A stretch of 64,000 nt of DNA from the NCBI GenBank assembly GCA_021234155.1, contig JAJEKV010000033.1, forward strand, positions 7,494,635-7,558,634. Direction: 5' to 3'. Within the stretch, counting starts at the first letter, position 1. Each line of letters starts with the position of its first letter. The notes under the pieces were generated by a model. That model was not told the DNA's origin. It ran no database searches and saw nothing but the letters and a program-made list of their open reading frames with translations. Origin of the DNA: Isoetes taiwanensis (lineage: Eukaryota; Streptophyta; Lycopodiopsida; Isoetales; Isoetaceae). The translations under genes and the position numbers were made by a program. Positions 11,993 through 21,729 of the stretch are shown here, one piece after another.

Positions 11993-13694
11993 CTTGTATG
12001 GTTACGGCGAGATTGCCCCAGCGCCCCGATGGATCGGGCTTCCGCGAAAAGAGCATATTGTTGCCGCCTTGGTGGGTTATTTTATCAATGAAAGGCTCCT
12101 TGAAGATAGTCTTGGCGGCGATATCATTGACTTCACAACCGAAGCTGCAGGCACTCTTGCTCGTCCCACCGTGCGGACAAGACTTCGGCAATTCCGATAC
12201 TCATAAATCTTTGCCATTTGTTCTTGGGACTTCGCTGTGCCGAGTCTTTTACATACAAGCTGAGCGGCCATAACAGAATGATTGCCATTCACTATGTAAA
12301 AGTGCATCCCCATGAGGTCATCCTCAGTTTTCCAAGGATGTAGTTGCTTTGTGAGGGGATTGAATGGAATCACGTCCGCAGGAGTGAACACCGGATGTGG
12401 ATCTCTTTGAAAGGATTCCACTAAGGTCTTCACGTGCTCCATATTTCTTGGCCTAGATGTCAGATTTGCAGGCCCTTGATATAGGCTGAACACGTTTATT
12501 CGTTTTATAAATGTGATGCCCAGAGGAAAAAGATGCCGGTGGTCAATGATCTTCTGTAACGTGTTCTCTGCCGTCTTCGATCTTTCCACCTTAAGATTTG
12601 CAGGCACCTCGAGCAAGTGCTGAGCTATTCTTAAGGTTAGCTTCTTTGGCTCTAGCTTCTTAATGGGGACCCTTTTGGCCGGTGTGCCCGCAGAATCTTG
12701 GATATGTGTTGGGCTTGGAGGAACTTCACCACCACTTCCAGCAGGACTTGGAGGCCGAGTCTCTCTCCTCTGTTTTTTAGGTGTTCTCTCCTTCTCAGAG
12801 GTCTCCAGCCTGTGCCTCTTCTTCTTTTTCACTTCTATTGCCTCTGATTCCCTTTCCTCTCCGTCCTTTTCCTCCGCCTGTTCTTCCTTCCGTCCTTTCC
12901 CGTCCTTTTCCTTGTCTTTCTTGTCTTTCTTCTTCCTGTCCTTCCTTTCTTTCTTTTCCTTTTCTTTCCTTTCCTTCTTCTCTTTCTTTTCCTTATCAGG
13001 ATCTTCGTGATCCTTTCTCTTCACTTTCCCCTTGTCCGCCGACTTTCCTTGCTCAGCTTCCTGGTCAACTTCCTCAGTAGCAGATGAGGAGTCTTTTTTC
13101 GGTGCGGTGCGGTGCCCCTCCTTAGGTTTTGTCTTCTTCCTGCTAACGGATTTCAGCCACGCCGTGTCCACAATGGCGGGTAGTTTCTAGTGGGCTAATG
13201 CCTTGACAATGAATGAAACAGAGTTCTTCGACTTCGTTCAAGCGATTCGCGAAGAATCATAAAACCCCTCAAGATTTCTTGTGGACCACTGATATCAGCT
13301 TCTTCAAAGCTGTTGTATGATGGCAGAGCCCAGCCTTGCTTTCTCGCCGAACCAGCTACATTTGCGATACTAGCAGACATTATTGTGGGATCATAGAACT
13401 TCCAGTCCACATAGTACACTATTATTCTCTGCTGCACAGTGTCTTCACAGACCACCCTGATCCAATCTTCGCGCCCGCTCTTGGTAGTCAACCTCATGTT
13501 AACCAAGATACCCATTTTGGTGGTAAATTCCTTCGGGGGGCCGTCTCCTTTATCGCCAGTGAGCTCTCTTCTGCAGTCTCCTTTCGAGCCTGTAGAGGTG
13601 GAGGGGCTCACCCGCATTATTTCCATGCACCAGTTCCTATCTATCAGCATGATAGTCTGGTCAGATTGAAATTGTGTTTCTGAACGTAGCACAG

Positions 13695-14510
13695 CTGCAA
13701 CAAAGAAGCATCAGTAACAAAGGCATCAATAACTCTGACTGAAACTAGTAGACAGACCAGACGACCAAGCAAATGGCGCCATGGTGCCATTTGCATCTGA
13801 GTTCATTGCATAAGCACATGCTATTCGTGTTCGCATGCAGTTCGCATTCATGCGCCATTTGCAAACAACAAGACCCTAATGTAAGACAATAGGCATCAAA
13901 TGGCGCGATGGCGCCATTTGCCAACAACAAGACCATTTGCCAACAACAATACCCTAATGTAAGCTAATGAACATCAAACGCCATTTGTCAACCACAGGTC
14001 CTTAATGTAAGCTAATGGACATGAAATGGCGCGACGGCGCCATTTCTCAACAACAAGCCACTAGTTTGACTAGACATCAAATGGCGCGATTTCGCCATTT
14101 GCCAACAACAAGAGCCTAATGTAAGCTAATGGACATCAAATGGCGCCATGGCGCCATTTGCCAACAACAAGAGCCTAATGTAAGGTAATGATCATCAAAT
14201 GGCGCGACGGCGCCATTTGTCAACAACAAGCCACTAGTTTAAGACGACAACAAATGGCAATGTAAGCTAATGGACATCAAATGGCGCGATGGCGCCATTT
14301 GCTAGCAACAAGAGCCTAATGTAAGCTAATGGACATCAAATGGCGCCATGGCGCCATTTGCAAAAACAAGAGCCTAATGTAAGCTAATGGACATCAAATG
14401 GCGCCATGGCGCCATTTATCAATTGCAGGACCCAAATTCAACAACAAGACTTCGAAATGGCGCGGCGGCGCCATTTCGGCCAAAGGAAGCACTGCAAGTA
14501 GATGACATAC
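13695..14510 (-). repeat. Intron 1 of the methyltransferase-like gene: ~60-bp tandem array with 24-bp palindromes
   Basis: The 816-nt intron lies between donor CAG/GTATGT (14510) and acceptor TTGCAG (13695). Palindromes of the form CAAATGGCGC(C/G)A followed by its near mirror start at 13770, 13897, 14023, 14078, 14137, 14196, 14278, 14337, 14395 and 14454, with half-sites near 13851 and 13977. Those at 14137-14160 and 14337-14360 are perfect 24-bp palindromes. Many copies sit in a ~59-bp unit that also holds CAACAACAAGAGCCTAATG and TAAGCTAATGGACATC. Several copies carry G-A or G-A-C changes in the centre (GGCGCGACGGCGCC). Inference: binding sites for an element-encoded protein, or spreadable regulatory repeats. 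Confidence 0.85.
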
Positions 14511-14577
14511 CTGTGCCTTGCGGTGTACTAGCCACTGTCTCCACATTCCGAGTAGCTCCAGAATTGTCCACTTCCAT

Positions 14578-15472
14578 TTCGAGCGCCTTGAATTTGGCCC
14601 GGAAACTGGTGTGTAGCTTGATGGAGTGAGGCGATGAACTGTGGGGAAATGGCGCCGGAAAATACTAAAAACAGAGGGCGAAACAAGGCTCCTGGAGGCG
14701 CTGGGCGCTAGGCGCTGGCGAGTAGGCGCTGGGCGCTGGCGGCTAGGGTCGAGGCGCTGAGAGCTGGAATCCGAAATGAAAGCGCAAATGAGGTCCTCCA
14801 GAAAAACAATGGGGCATAACTAACTTTGGCCGCTGGCTGTCTGCTGTACCACAGGCGGGGCAGCTAGGGCCCGTGGCTGTCCAGGCGCCCATGCCCGCCA
14901 AGCCGCCGACGCCAGTGGCGGTCCAGGCGGGCATGCCCGCCCATGCCCGTGGCGGTCCAGTCGCCCATGCCCGCCCAAAATTGAATTTTGAAATTCGAAT
15001 ATTTCCCGCCCTACCGCCCGCCCGCCCAAATTTGAACATAGAATTCAAAAATCCCGCCCGTAATTTGAAAATTAAAATTCCCGCCCGTAAATTGAAATTT
15101 GGTTGCCACTTGTCCACAGTTGAATGGTCCGCTTTTAAAATTGTACTTTGCATTTAAAGCTCCCTCTTTGCCGCCGTTCTCCCTCTTAAGGCAACCATGC
15201 CCGACGCCAGAGGCGTTTTCGCGGCCGCTGTTCGGCGCTTTTCGAATCCCTTTGTTCGTTTCACCGCCGCTTCGCATAAAAGTATTTGCTTTTCTCAGCG
15301 CGTAGGCGAAACTTTGCAAGGCGCATGAGTCTTTGTCGGCGCTTTCTTCTTGGGCTCATAGAAATCCCGGTGATTCTTGGGCTTTCTTCTTGGCGCTTCG
15401 GTTCTCTGCGAATTCATCTGCTGGGATTAGCTTCTTTTTCCTGTTCCATCTACTGCTCGAGTACATACCACC
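14578..15472. promoter_or_regulatory. GC-rich divergent promoter region between the two transposon genes
   Basis: This is the region between the start of the minus-strand gene (14577) and the start of the plus-strand gene (15473). It holds GGCGCT repeats (14694-14760), many CCCGCC and GCCCGCCCA blocks (14870-15090), ATTTCCCGCC near 14999, which fits the E2F-type consensus TTTCCCGC, and a TATA-like CATAAAAG near 15275, about 200 bp upstream of the plus-strand start. The minus-strand core promoter was not resolved. A bidirectional promoter is an inference from gene orientation. Confidence 0.5.
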
Positions 15473-18400
15473 ATGGATCTATCTAATATCAAGTAAGTCC
15501 ACTATTTCTGGTAGGAATTATGTTCTTGTAGGTGTATAGCGTGTTCAAATGCTGAATTTCATACTGCTAGGACACAGAAACTTGGCTTCACTTGCAGAGT
15601 TGGCATGGGGTGCCCATGTTATGCATGCCTGCTCTTATTGACACATATACAGCAATGGGAGCAAGAATGCATAACATAGGCACCTCGTGTTGATTTTGTG
15701 ATGGAGCTAAGCCAAATCGCTTCATGTCACCCACTTGGATCAAATGGCGCCAGGGCACCATTCTATTCCAAATACCCTCAAAATGGTGTGTTGGTCAATG
15801 GCGCCATAGCGCCATTTGGTTGAAAATGGTGCAAGGTTGAAATTGTGTGAATTTGGAGCTAAATAGTGCCATGGCGCCATTTGGACGAAACGGTGCACAC
15901 TTCGATCAAATGGCGCCATGGCGCTATTTGTTCCAAATTCACACCTATCACGGTGCCATGGGTGTGAATTTGGATCAAATGGCGCCATGGCGCCATTTGA
16001 TCCAAGTGGTCTCTGTTTCGACCATTAGCTCCAAAGTTAGACCAAAAGTTTGTCTTCTGTACTAAATGGCGCCACTTTTACTTGTTTATTGCTTATTTTT
16101 CGTCTAATTCATATGTTCTAAAAAGTTTCGCCTTGCTTGATTGAAACAGGTTCAATTTTCCCCTGTACAACCTATTCGTCGGAAGGATAATTGTTGCCCG
16201 GGGGCATATTTTGAATAGAACCACTCTTCATGGGAAAGAAATAGATCCTTCAAATATAGCAATTGAGGTCACGGAGTCCGTGATCCCATCGATGAGCTTC
16301 GGTCCCTAGCGGAGGGGCAGATAACATTGGTGAAGCAGTAGGCACATTCATTCAGTGGCCTAAGAGGGATGTAAAACAAAATGAGTTCCCCTCAAGTGAA
16401 GATACGTCTTCGAGATCCCTCAATTTGCCCTCTTCAGAAGAGGATTCATCTAGTAGTCCACCATCCGCCAAGAGCCGCCCGGACGGACATCGGTTTCATC
16501 GCTCCACCGTGGTGAACCAAGCAACACAAAGAACAAATGAAGAAGACGAGATAGTAGAGGAGATTGGAGGTCATGAGAATCTAGCTGCCCGCGTCTTGGT
16601 CTCAGGTTGTTTAAGCCACGAAGATGAGAGACGATCTACTACTCCAGAACAGATCTACTAGGTTTGCCATGCTACATTCTTCACTCCTGCATTGGATCTA
16701 AATATTCGGAGGCGAATATAGTCTTTAGTGATCCTCAGGATGCTATAGACGATGAGTTCTTGGGTGTATCAAAGGTCGGGCTTTCAGTGGGTAACATAAT
16801 AGATCCAACGGGAAACCAAAATATCAGGTCATGTCATGCTTGTGCTGAGAGGCCTATAGCTAACAGTTTAGTAACCTGGAAGACCCATGATGTTTTGCTT
16901 CATGATGGTAGGACAGTTTCACAACATTTACAAGCTCGAGCTGCTCTCGAACAGGATGACTCAGAAGTTGAGTGCTTGGAAGCTGATGTTGAGAAGCAAT
17001 TCAAGAGGAAAAGGAAATATACATATGTGAAGAGGGTCAGGAGGGAACCAAAGGGGGATAGCAAGCAGGAGAGGATGTGCGCTTCCAAGTCAATCAAGAG
17101 TGCTCTAAAATCAACATGCTGCAAGGACGAATGTGTCAAAAAACTGAGCCGAGAGCAAGTATGTGCCTTAAGAAAAGAATTTTATTCTCAATCAAGCAGT
17201 GCCAGGATTACGCTTGTTTTTGATGTGTTGAGTGTAACTTATACAGGCGTCGGAGGCTTAAAGTAGTGGTCTCGAGTGGAGTCTTTGTCAATTCGCATGG
17301 CGCGTGGCTCTAGGAGTTGCTCAGTCTACGTTTTATAGTTGGAGGAAGAGGTTCGAGTTAGGTGGAAAACGGGCGGAGCATGGTAATACAGGCTCTAAGA
17401 AGCCTAGATCTGTGACACTAGCTACAGAAAGTGTGCTTGATACCTTCATTAGTGAGAATGCGGAGAGCATTCCACATAGAAGCAAAAAGGAAAGGATGAT
17501 ATAAGGGAGAATGTTCAAACTTCCTTCCATCCTTAATAAGAAGAGCATACATAAGGAAGTGGGTGCCGTGGTGGAAGAATTGACGAGGAAAGAGTGTAAC
17601 CTTGCCCCTCTTTTTTACAATATTTGGAAGAAAGAGTTTCCGGGACGTCAAGATAGCAAAAAATACAAACATTCTCCAAGTGTAACATATGTGTAGTCAT
17701 CAAGCGTAAATTGGAAAGAACAAAAGATACAAGGGAGAGGCGCAACCTTTCAATTCAGCGGCGGGCACATATGTTGGAACAATGTTCCTGTAGGAGTCAA
17801 TATTGGCATTGGCGTGCATTATCACATCGTTCACCAGAAAGTCACCTTTGCATAATACATGATAAGATGGATCAGGTCAAAACACTCACACCAAGAAGTC
17901 ACCATCTCGCAAAGTCTGTTTGGAGAGGAGATCGCTTGAAGAGCAGCTTTGACAGAGCATTGACACATGGTCATGGTGGATGGGCTTATGGCCATTTCTC
18001 TCTTGATCTTTGGAAGGATGACTCAAACTTTCATGTTGGATCACTTTCTAGGATCCTACACTATCTTGAGTTTGGGAAGAAGACAAGTGTGGTGATCTGT
18101 GTGGAAGCAGAACTACAGATTGCAAATTGATGCAAGCCCTAAAAGATACTCGACCACTTCAGCATAAGCTAGCGCAGACACATGAGAAGATGCCTTCATC
18201 TTCTAGTGCCAACTTAGAAGGCTTCAATCCTCTTCCTCGAAATCTCTACTTACAGTTGGATAATGCATCGGGTCAAAATAAAAATAGATATGTGTTCTCC
18301 TACCTCTCTTATTTGACATGGCTTAAGGTATTCGATGAGATTCAGGTTGGCTTCATGATGGTTGGGCATACTCATGACGATATTGATGCATTGTTCGGGA

Positions 18401-19420
18401 ACTTTTCGACGTTAATGAGTTCATCGGATGCTCTAACTTTGCCTGAGTTGCTTTACTTGTTTAGCAAGTGCAATGCAAAGTCTCCTGTTCCATATTTTGT
18501 GGATGAAGTTCCAGATTGGAAAGGCTTTGTCAAGGGATATATCCCTGATAAAGGCCAACGTCTAACAGGCCATACCGACCCATTGCTATTCCGATTTAAA
18601 ATGGATGGGAAATGGCCCATTATGCAATATAAAGAGTGGATTCCAGAAAAAGGAATAAGAATGTGGAAGGAGGATGAAAATGGTGAGCCAACGTTACCAA
18701 CGGGGGTGCCTAAAAATATCCCTCCAAGGAAGACATTGAAAGATCTCCCCGGCTTTTGGCGCGACAAAGATCGCAAAGTACATAGCATTATGGAATTCCT
18801 TCTGCAAAAATCAAGAAGATAGTGTGTTTGCACGACAGTACAAAGCAACTATGGATTACTGGAACGAGATTCTTGTGTGTTTGGAAGATGTATCTCCAGG
18901 ACGACCTCAAAATGATAACTTTTGGTTGCGTACAAGGCAAGAACCTCTACAAGCTGCATTTACTCCTGAGGTCGATGAAGCCATTTGTGCTTGTAAGACC
19001 TTTGCCTACGTATTGTGGGCGGCAGATGGGCGCCCGGTGTTGCCTATGGATGAGTTCGATCCTCATGCACATGTTACGAAAGGTATGTTTGTTTTAGTCC
19101 GACACGAGACGATGAAACTCCAACGTGGTTGGGCTTTTCTGTAAGAAGATGCCATCCTAGATCCAGAGTCTACCAATTATGGTCACATTTATGTATCATG
19201 GTGGATGCCTGTTGGTCGTGACTATACAGGTTGCTTAACTAAACGTTGGCGACCCAATCCATCAGATCCATCAAGGTATGAGAAGTTAGATGCCATACAT
19301 TATGCATGGGATGCAAATGGCAAAAGACTGAAGACTGTTCAGATTCCAAAATACATTGTTGACATGTGGGGGGACATAGCATTAGCTAAAAGCTCTCAAT
19401 CTCAGTCATGTTCTCGATAA
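15473..19420 (+). pseudogene. DUF8039-like + DUF7869-like protein, candidate CACTA transposase, frameshifted
   Basis: A 20-nt first exon (MDLSNIK, 15473-15492) splices in frame to 16150. Next come VGRIIVARGHILNRTTLHGK and, after a 1-nt frameshift near 16309, GEAVGTFIQWPKRDV, the pattern of the DUF8039 region of plant En/Spm-associated proteins. Then a basic, Cys-containing region (17090-17200), a helical DNA-binding-like STFYSWRKRF with HGNTG (17330-17390), IHDKMDQVKT (about 17860), THGHGGWAYGHFSLDLW (about 17970), LYLQLDNASGQNKNRYV (about 18250) and VGHTHDDIDALFG (about 18360). The last blocks are those of DUF7869 proteins; three spaced Asp positions would suit a DDE/RNase H-like nuclease, an inference. 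The C-terminal part runs to 19420. Stops or shifts near 16662, 17266, 17502, 17694, 18128, 18820 and 19142 break it. Confidence 0.7.
15493..16149 (+). repeat. Intron 1 of the transposase-like gene, also carrying the 24-bp palindromes
   Basis: Donor ATCAA/GTAAGT at 15492/15493 and acceptor TTGAAACAG at 16149 join codons in frame (N-I-K-F-N-F-P). Palindromes or degraded copies lie at 15741, 15796, 15861, 15907 and 15976, with a half-site near 16063. The copy at 15976-15999 is perfect and the symmetry extends outward to GGATC...GATCC (32 bp). The same half-site family fills the first intron of the divergent minus-strand gene. Confidence 0.82.
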
Positions 19421-19614
19421 TCATGTATGTAATTTCTTTTGCTATAATACTTAAGCATTTTGGACAATTAATACGCTTCCATTATGCTTATACTAACATT
19501 ACATCTTTTATAATAGGTGTTTAATACACATCATTACATCTGATGCACACATTATTGATGGCATACATATAATTTAGATGCACATATTATTGATGGCATT
19601 ATAGAGTCGATGAT

Positions 19615-19850
19615 TCACTCATCATCAATTCCTGCTATTGTGATCGCATTTAGCTCATAGGCATGGCGCTCAGGAACCCAAAGAAGATGGATCACAACAC
19701 GAGTAAGGCCGGGGCAATCACACTCACGACCTTCTGCTTTGGATTGTAAGGATCCAGCTTAACACCTTTATGTATGCAGCGATTAATATCATTGTAGCTC
19801 ATGGAGCAAAGAATGGTCTCAAACTGATCTTCATAAATATTATAAGCCAT
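19615..19850 (-). pseudogene. Small unknown protein with one frameshift
   Basis: From the ATG at 19850 the minus strand reads MAYNIYEDQFETILCSMSYN, then INRCIHKGVKLDPYNPK. A single frame change near 19735 leads to GRECDCPGLTRVVIHLLWVP and AYELNAITIAGIDDE with a stop at 19615. The two halves read as one protein of about 79 residues with a CDC centre. I do not recognise the family. It lies tail to tail with the transposase-like gene and may be a third gene of the element. Confidence 0.45.
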
Positions 19851-19884
19851 GGGAGATGAATGACTTACCGAATGGAGCTGCTTT

Positions 19885-20010
19885 TATAGTCGTTGTAGAA
19901 TTATTGGTATAATACTTCACATTATTGGTATTATCGTGAGCATTATTGGTATTATCGTCAGCATTATTGGTATTATACTTCAACATTATTGGTATTATAC
20001 TTCAACATTA
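19885..20010. repeat. Short tandem repeat ATTATTGGTATTATACTTCAAC
   Basis: Units of about 22 bp built on CATTATTGGTATTAT are repeated about five times with small changes (CGTCAG or ACTTCA spacers). Confidence 0.75.
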
Positions 20011-20039
20011 TTGGATTCGTAGCTATAAATTCTTTTACC

Positions 20040-20470
20040 TTGTTTTCACTTCTCACTTTTCACCTTGCTACTTGATCTTGATCCTTGCTTCTTGCTCCTT
20101 CATCTTCCTTGTTCCTTGATCTTCTTGCTACTTGATCTTCCTTGTTCCTTGATCTTATTGCTACTTGATCTTCCTTGTTCATTGCTTCTTGCTACTTGAT
20201 CTTGATCCTTGTTCCTTGCTACTTCATTCCCGTGCTCCTTGCTACTTGATCTTGTTCCTTGCTCTTGATCTTGCTACTTGATCTTGTTCCTTGCTACTTG
20301 ATCTTGATCGGTGCTTCTTGCTCCTTGATCTTCCTTGTTCCTTGATCTTCTTGCTACTTGATCTTCCTTGTTCATTGCATCTTGCTACTTGATCTTGATC
20401 CTTGTTCCTTGCTACTTCATTCCCGTGCTCCTTGCTACTTGATCTTCTTGCTTGCTCTTGAACTTGCTAC
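20040..20470. repeat. Low-complexity repeat CTTGCTACTTGATCTTGATC
   Basis: The words TTGCTACTTGATCTT, CCTTGTTCCTTG and GATCCTTGTTCC recur irregularly for about 430 bp. The block sits immediately upstream of the unknown gene starting at 20524 and may be its promoter or leader; no TATA box stands out. Confidence 0.8.
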
Positions 20471-20523
20471 TTGCTCTGCTCCGTGTTCCTTGCTCCGTCG
20501 GTGATCCTTGCTTGCTTTTGCAA

Positions 20524-21127
20524 ATGATTGGACCCAATCCTCCCTGGGCTACTCCAGAAGGCCTGCAAGCATGCCCCAGGCATTCTGTGCGGCCTGGAAT
20601 GGATGAGCTATGGGACCATTTCTTGGAGTGGAGGTTGCGCCACAGTCCCACCAAGGAGCTTACAATGGAGTTGATCAACTTCATTCTGGAGCGATTTGAT
20701 TGTGGTCATGAGCCACTGATGGAAATTAATCCATCTGAATGTTATAGGAGACTTGCAATGAGGGGACTTCTTGAACCCCCTCCTTATCTGGACGAGATGC
20801 TACAGCAATTGAGGCCTCTTCTTCGTGCTGGATATTTAGCACACTCTCTGGATGCATACATATCAGAGTTCATTCATGAAATTAACTGGGGACAGATGTA
20901 TGGCCTTATTAGGGGTGTACTACAACGAGTACAACGGTTTTGTGGAGTTGGGTCCGCTCTTCTTCCGTGAGTATCATCCTGTGGAATTACTTTTTCTAAT
21001 GACTAGGTACCCCATATGGTGGGAAGAATCAGGTTGGGAGGAGCGTGAGCTCTTGACTCCTAACCCAGATGCGTGGGTTAGACCTCGCAGGCCAAGGGAA
21101 AGGGGAAGGGGAAGGGGAAGGGGTTAG
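20524..21127 (+). pseudogene. Unknown transposon protein, one frameshift, RG-repeat tail
   Basis: I chose the ATG at 20524 because the preceding in-frame codons are only translated low-complexity repeat. The product begins MIGPNPPWATPEGLQACPRH and continues with DELWDHFLEWRLRHSPTKEL, NFILERFDCGHEPLMEINPS and YISEFIHEINWGQMYGL. A 1-nt shift near 20915 leads to VYYNEYNGFVELGPLFFREY, then TRYPIWWEESGWEERELLTP and a basic end RERGRGRGRG before TAG at 21127. Length would be about 201 residues. It is rich in Trp, Leu and Glu, with no signal peptide or membrane segment. I do not recognise the family. Its position inside the 18.4-kb element next to the transposase-like gene suggests an accessory protein, or captured host sequence. 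Confidence 0.5.
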
Positions 21128-21244
21128 GAACCTGGGGGAAGGTTACTAGGGACATACATAGTTCATACTTCGGTCTCTATTGTGTTTGGAAGTTGGTATA
21201 TGATACCGTGTTATTATGTTCTCTAAATATTCATGTATGTATGA

Positions 21245-21377
21245 TAAACGGGTACTGCACGTGTATACAACCCCTGCATAAGGTCTCTGTACACGTGTAT
21301 ACAACCCCTGCATAAGGTCTATGATACAGGGTACCGTACACGTGTATACAACCCCTGCATAAGGTCTATACAACCCC
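21245..21377. repeat. Tandem repeat around GTATACAACCCCTGCATAAGG
   Basis: Three copies of (G/T)(A/G)CACGTGTATACAACCC followed by CTGCATAAGGTCT, plus a partial fourth. Each contains the palindrome GTATAC and an ACGTGT (G-box-like) word. Confidence 0.8.
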
Positions 21378-21729
21378 CATAATAAAAAAATTCCAGTTTA
21401 CTAAAAATTTTCCCATTATAATGAAATTGTGCTTTACAACAAGATGGCTAATGAGGAGAGCATAGCTAAGATAATGGGGTAAAAAGAAATATAAGAAATA
21501 CTACAACAAGCTAGCAGCCAAAATCCACAACACAGGCATCTAAAGAATAAAACTTGCCATATAAGCTGGAATTGGTCTCCACCAAACTGGTTTTTTTACA
21601 GATGATATTTGTCGGACCTCAAAGAGATGCTTTATGCCCTGTAGGTCACAAGTAAAAAATGTTACAATGCAAGATTCCCTTTCCTCGATAAATTACAATT
21701 GTGGGGCATGTTTCAGTAACTTGTGATGT

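Larger units (their letters stand above)
10219..14577 (-). pseudogene. ParB-like / DNA-methyltransferase-like transposon gene (multi-exon, frameshifted)
   Basis: Exon 1 is 14577-14511 (start MEVDNSGATRN). Its donor CAG/GTATGT and the acceptor TTGTTGCAG at 13695 join it in frame to exon 2 (AVLRSETQFQ). Reading on: a domain of unknown type (13694-13195), a Lys/Glu-rich segment (about 12890-13020), a ParB/sulfiredoxin-like fold with FYIVNGNHSVMAAQ (about 12270-12310), then KEPFIDKITH (about 12090). A second clear intron is 11992-11836 (AAG/GTACAT to TTGTTTTCAG). After a large domain (11835-11176) come MYEDEYKNPAPPGVQEVHAL and VFDYFSCGSFGRASLLN, resembling motif I of N6/N4 DNA methyltransferases, then an acidic PDPDAEPDPD repeat tail. 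Frame breaks near 13235, 12180 and 11176-10990 and a TAG near 13188 make it a pseudogene. Function is inferred: DNA binding and modification serving the transposon. Confidence 0.62.

Noticed and set aside
12663-13080. Long Ser/Phe/Leu-rich plus-strand frames
   Set aside because: They are the complement of the Lys/Glu-rich coding stretch of the minus-strand methyltransferase-like gene.
14873-15157. Pro/Ala-rich plus-strand frame in the GC-rich promoter
   Set aside because: Product of CCCGCC/ATGCCCG repeats; no splice or start context, and it lies between two divergent gene starts.
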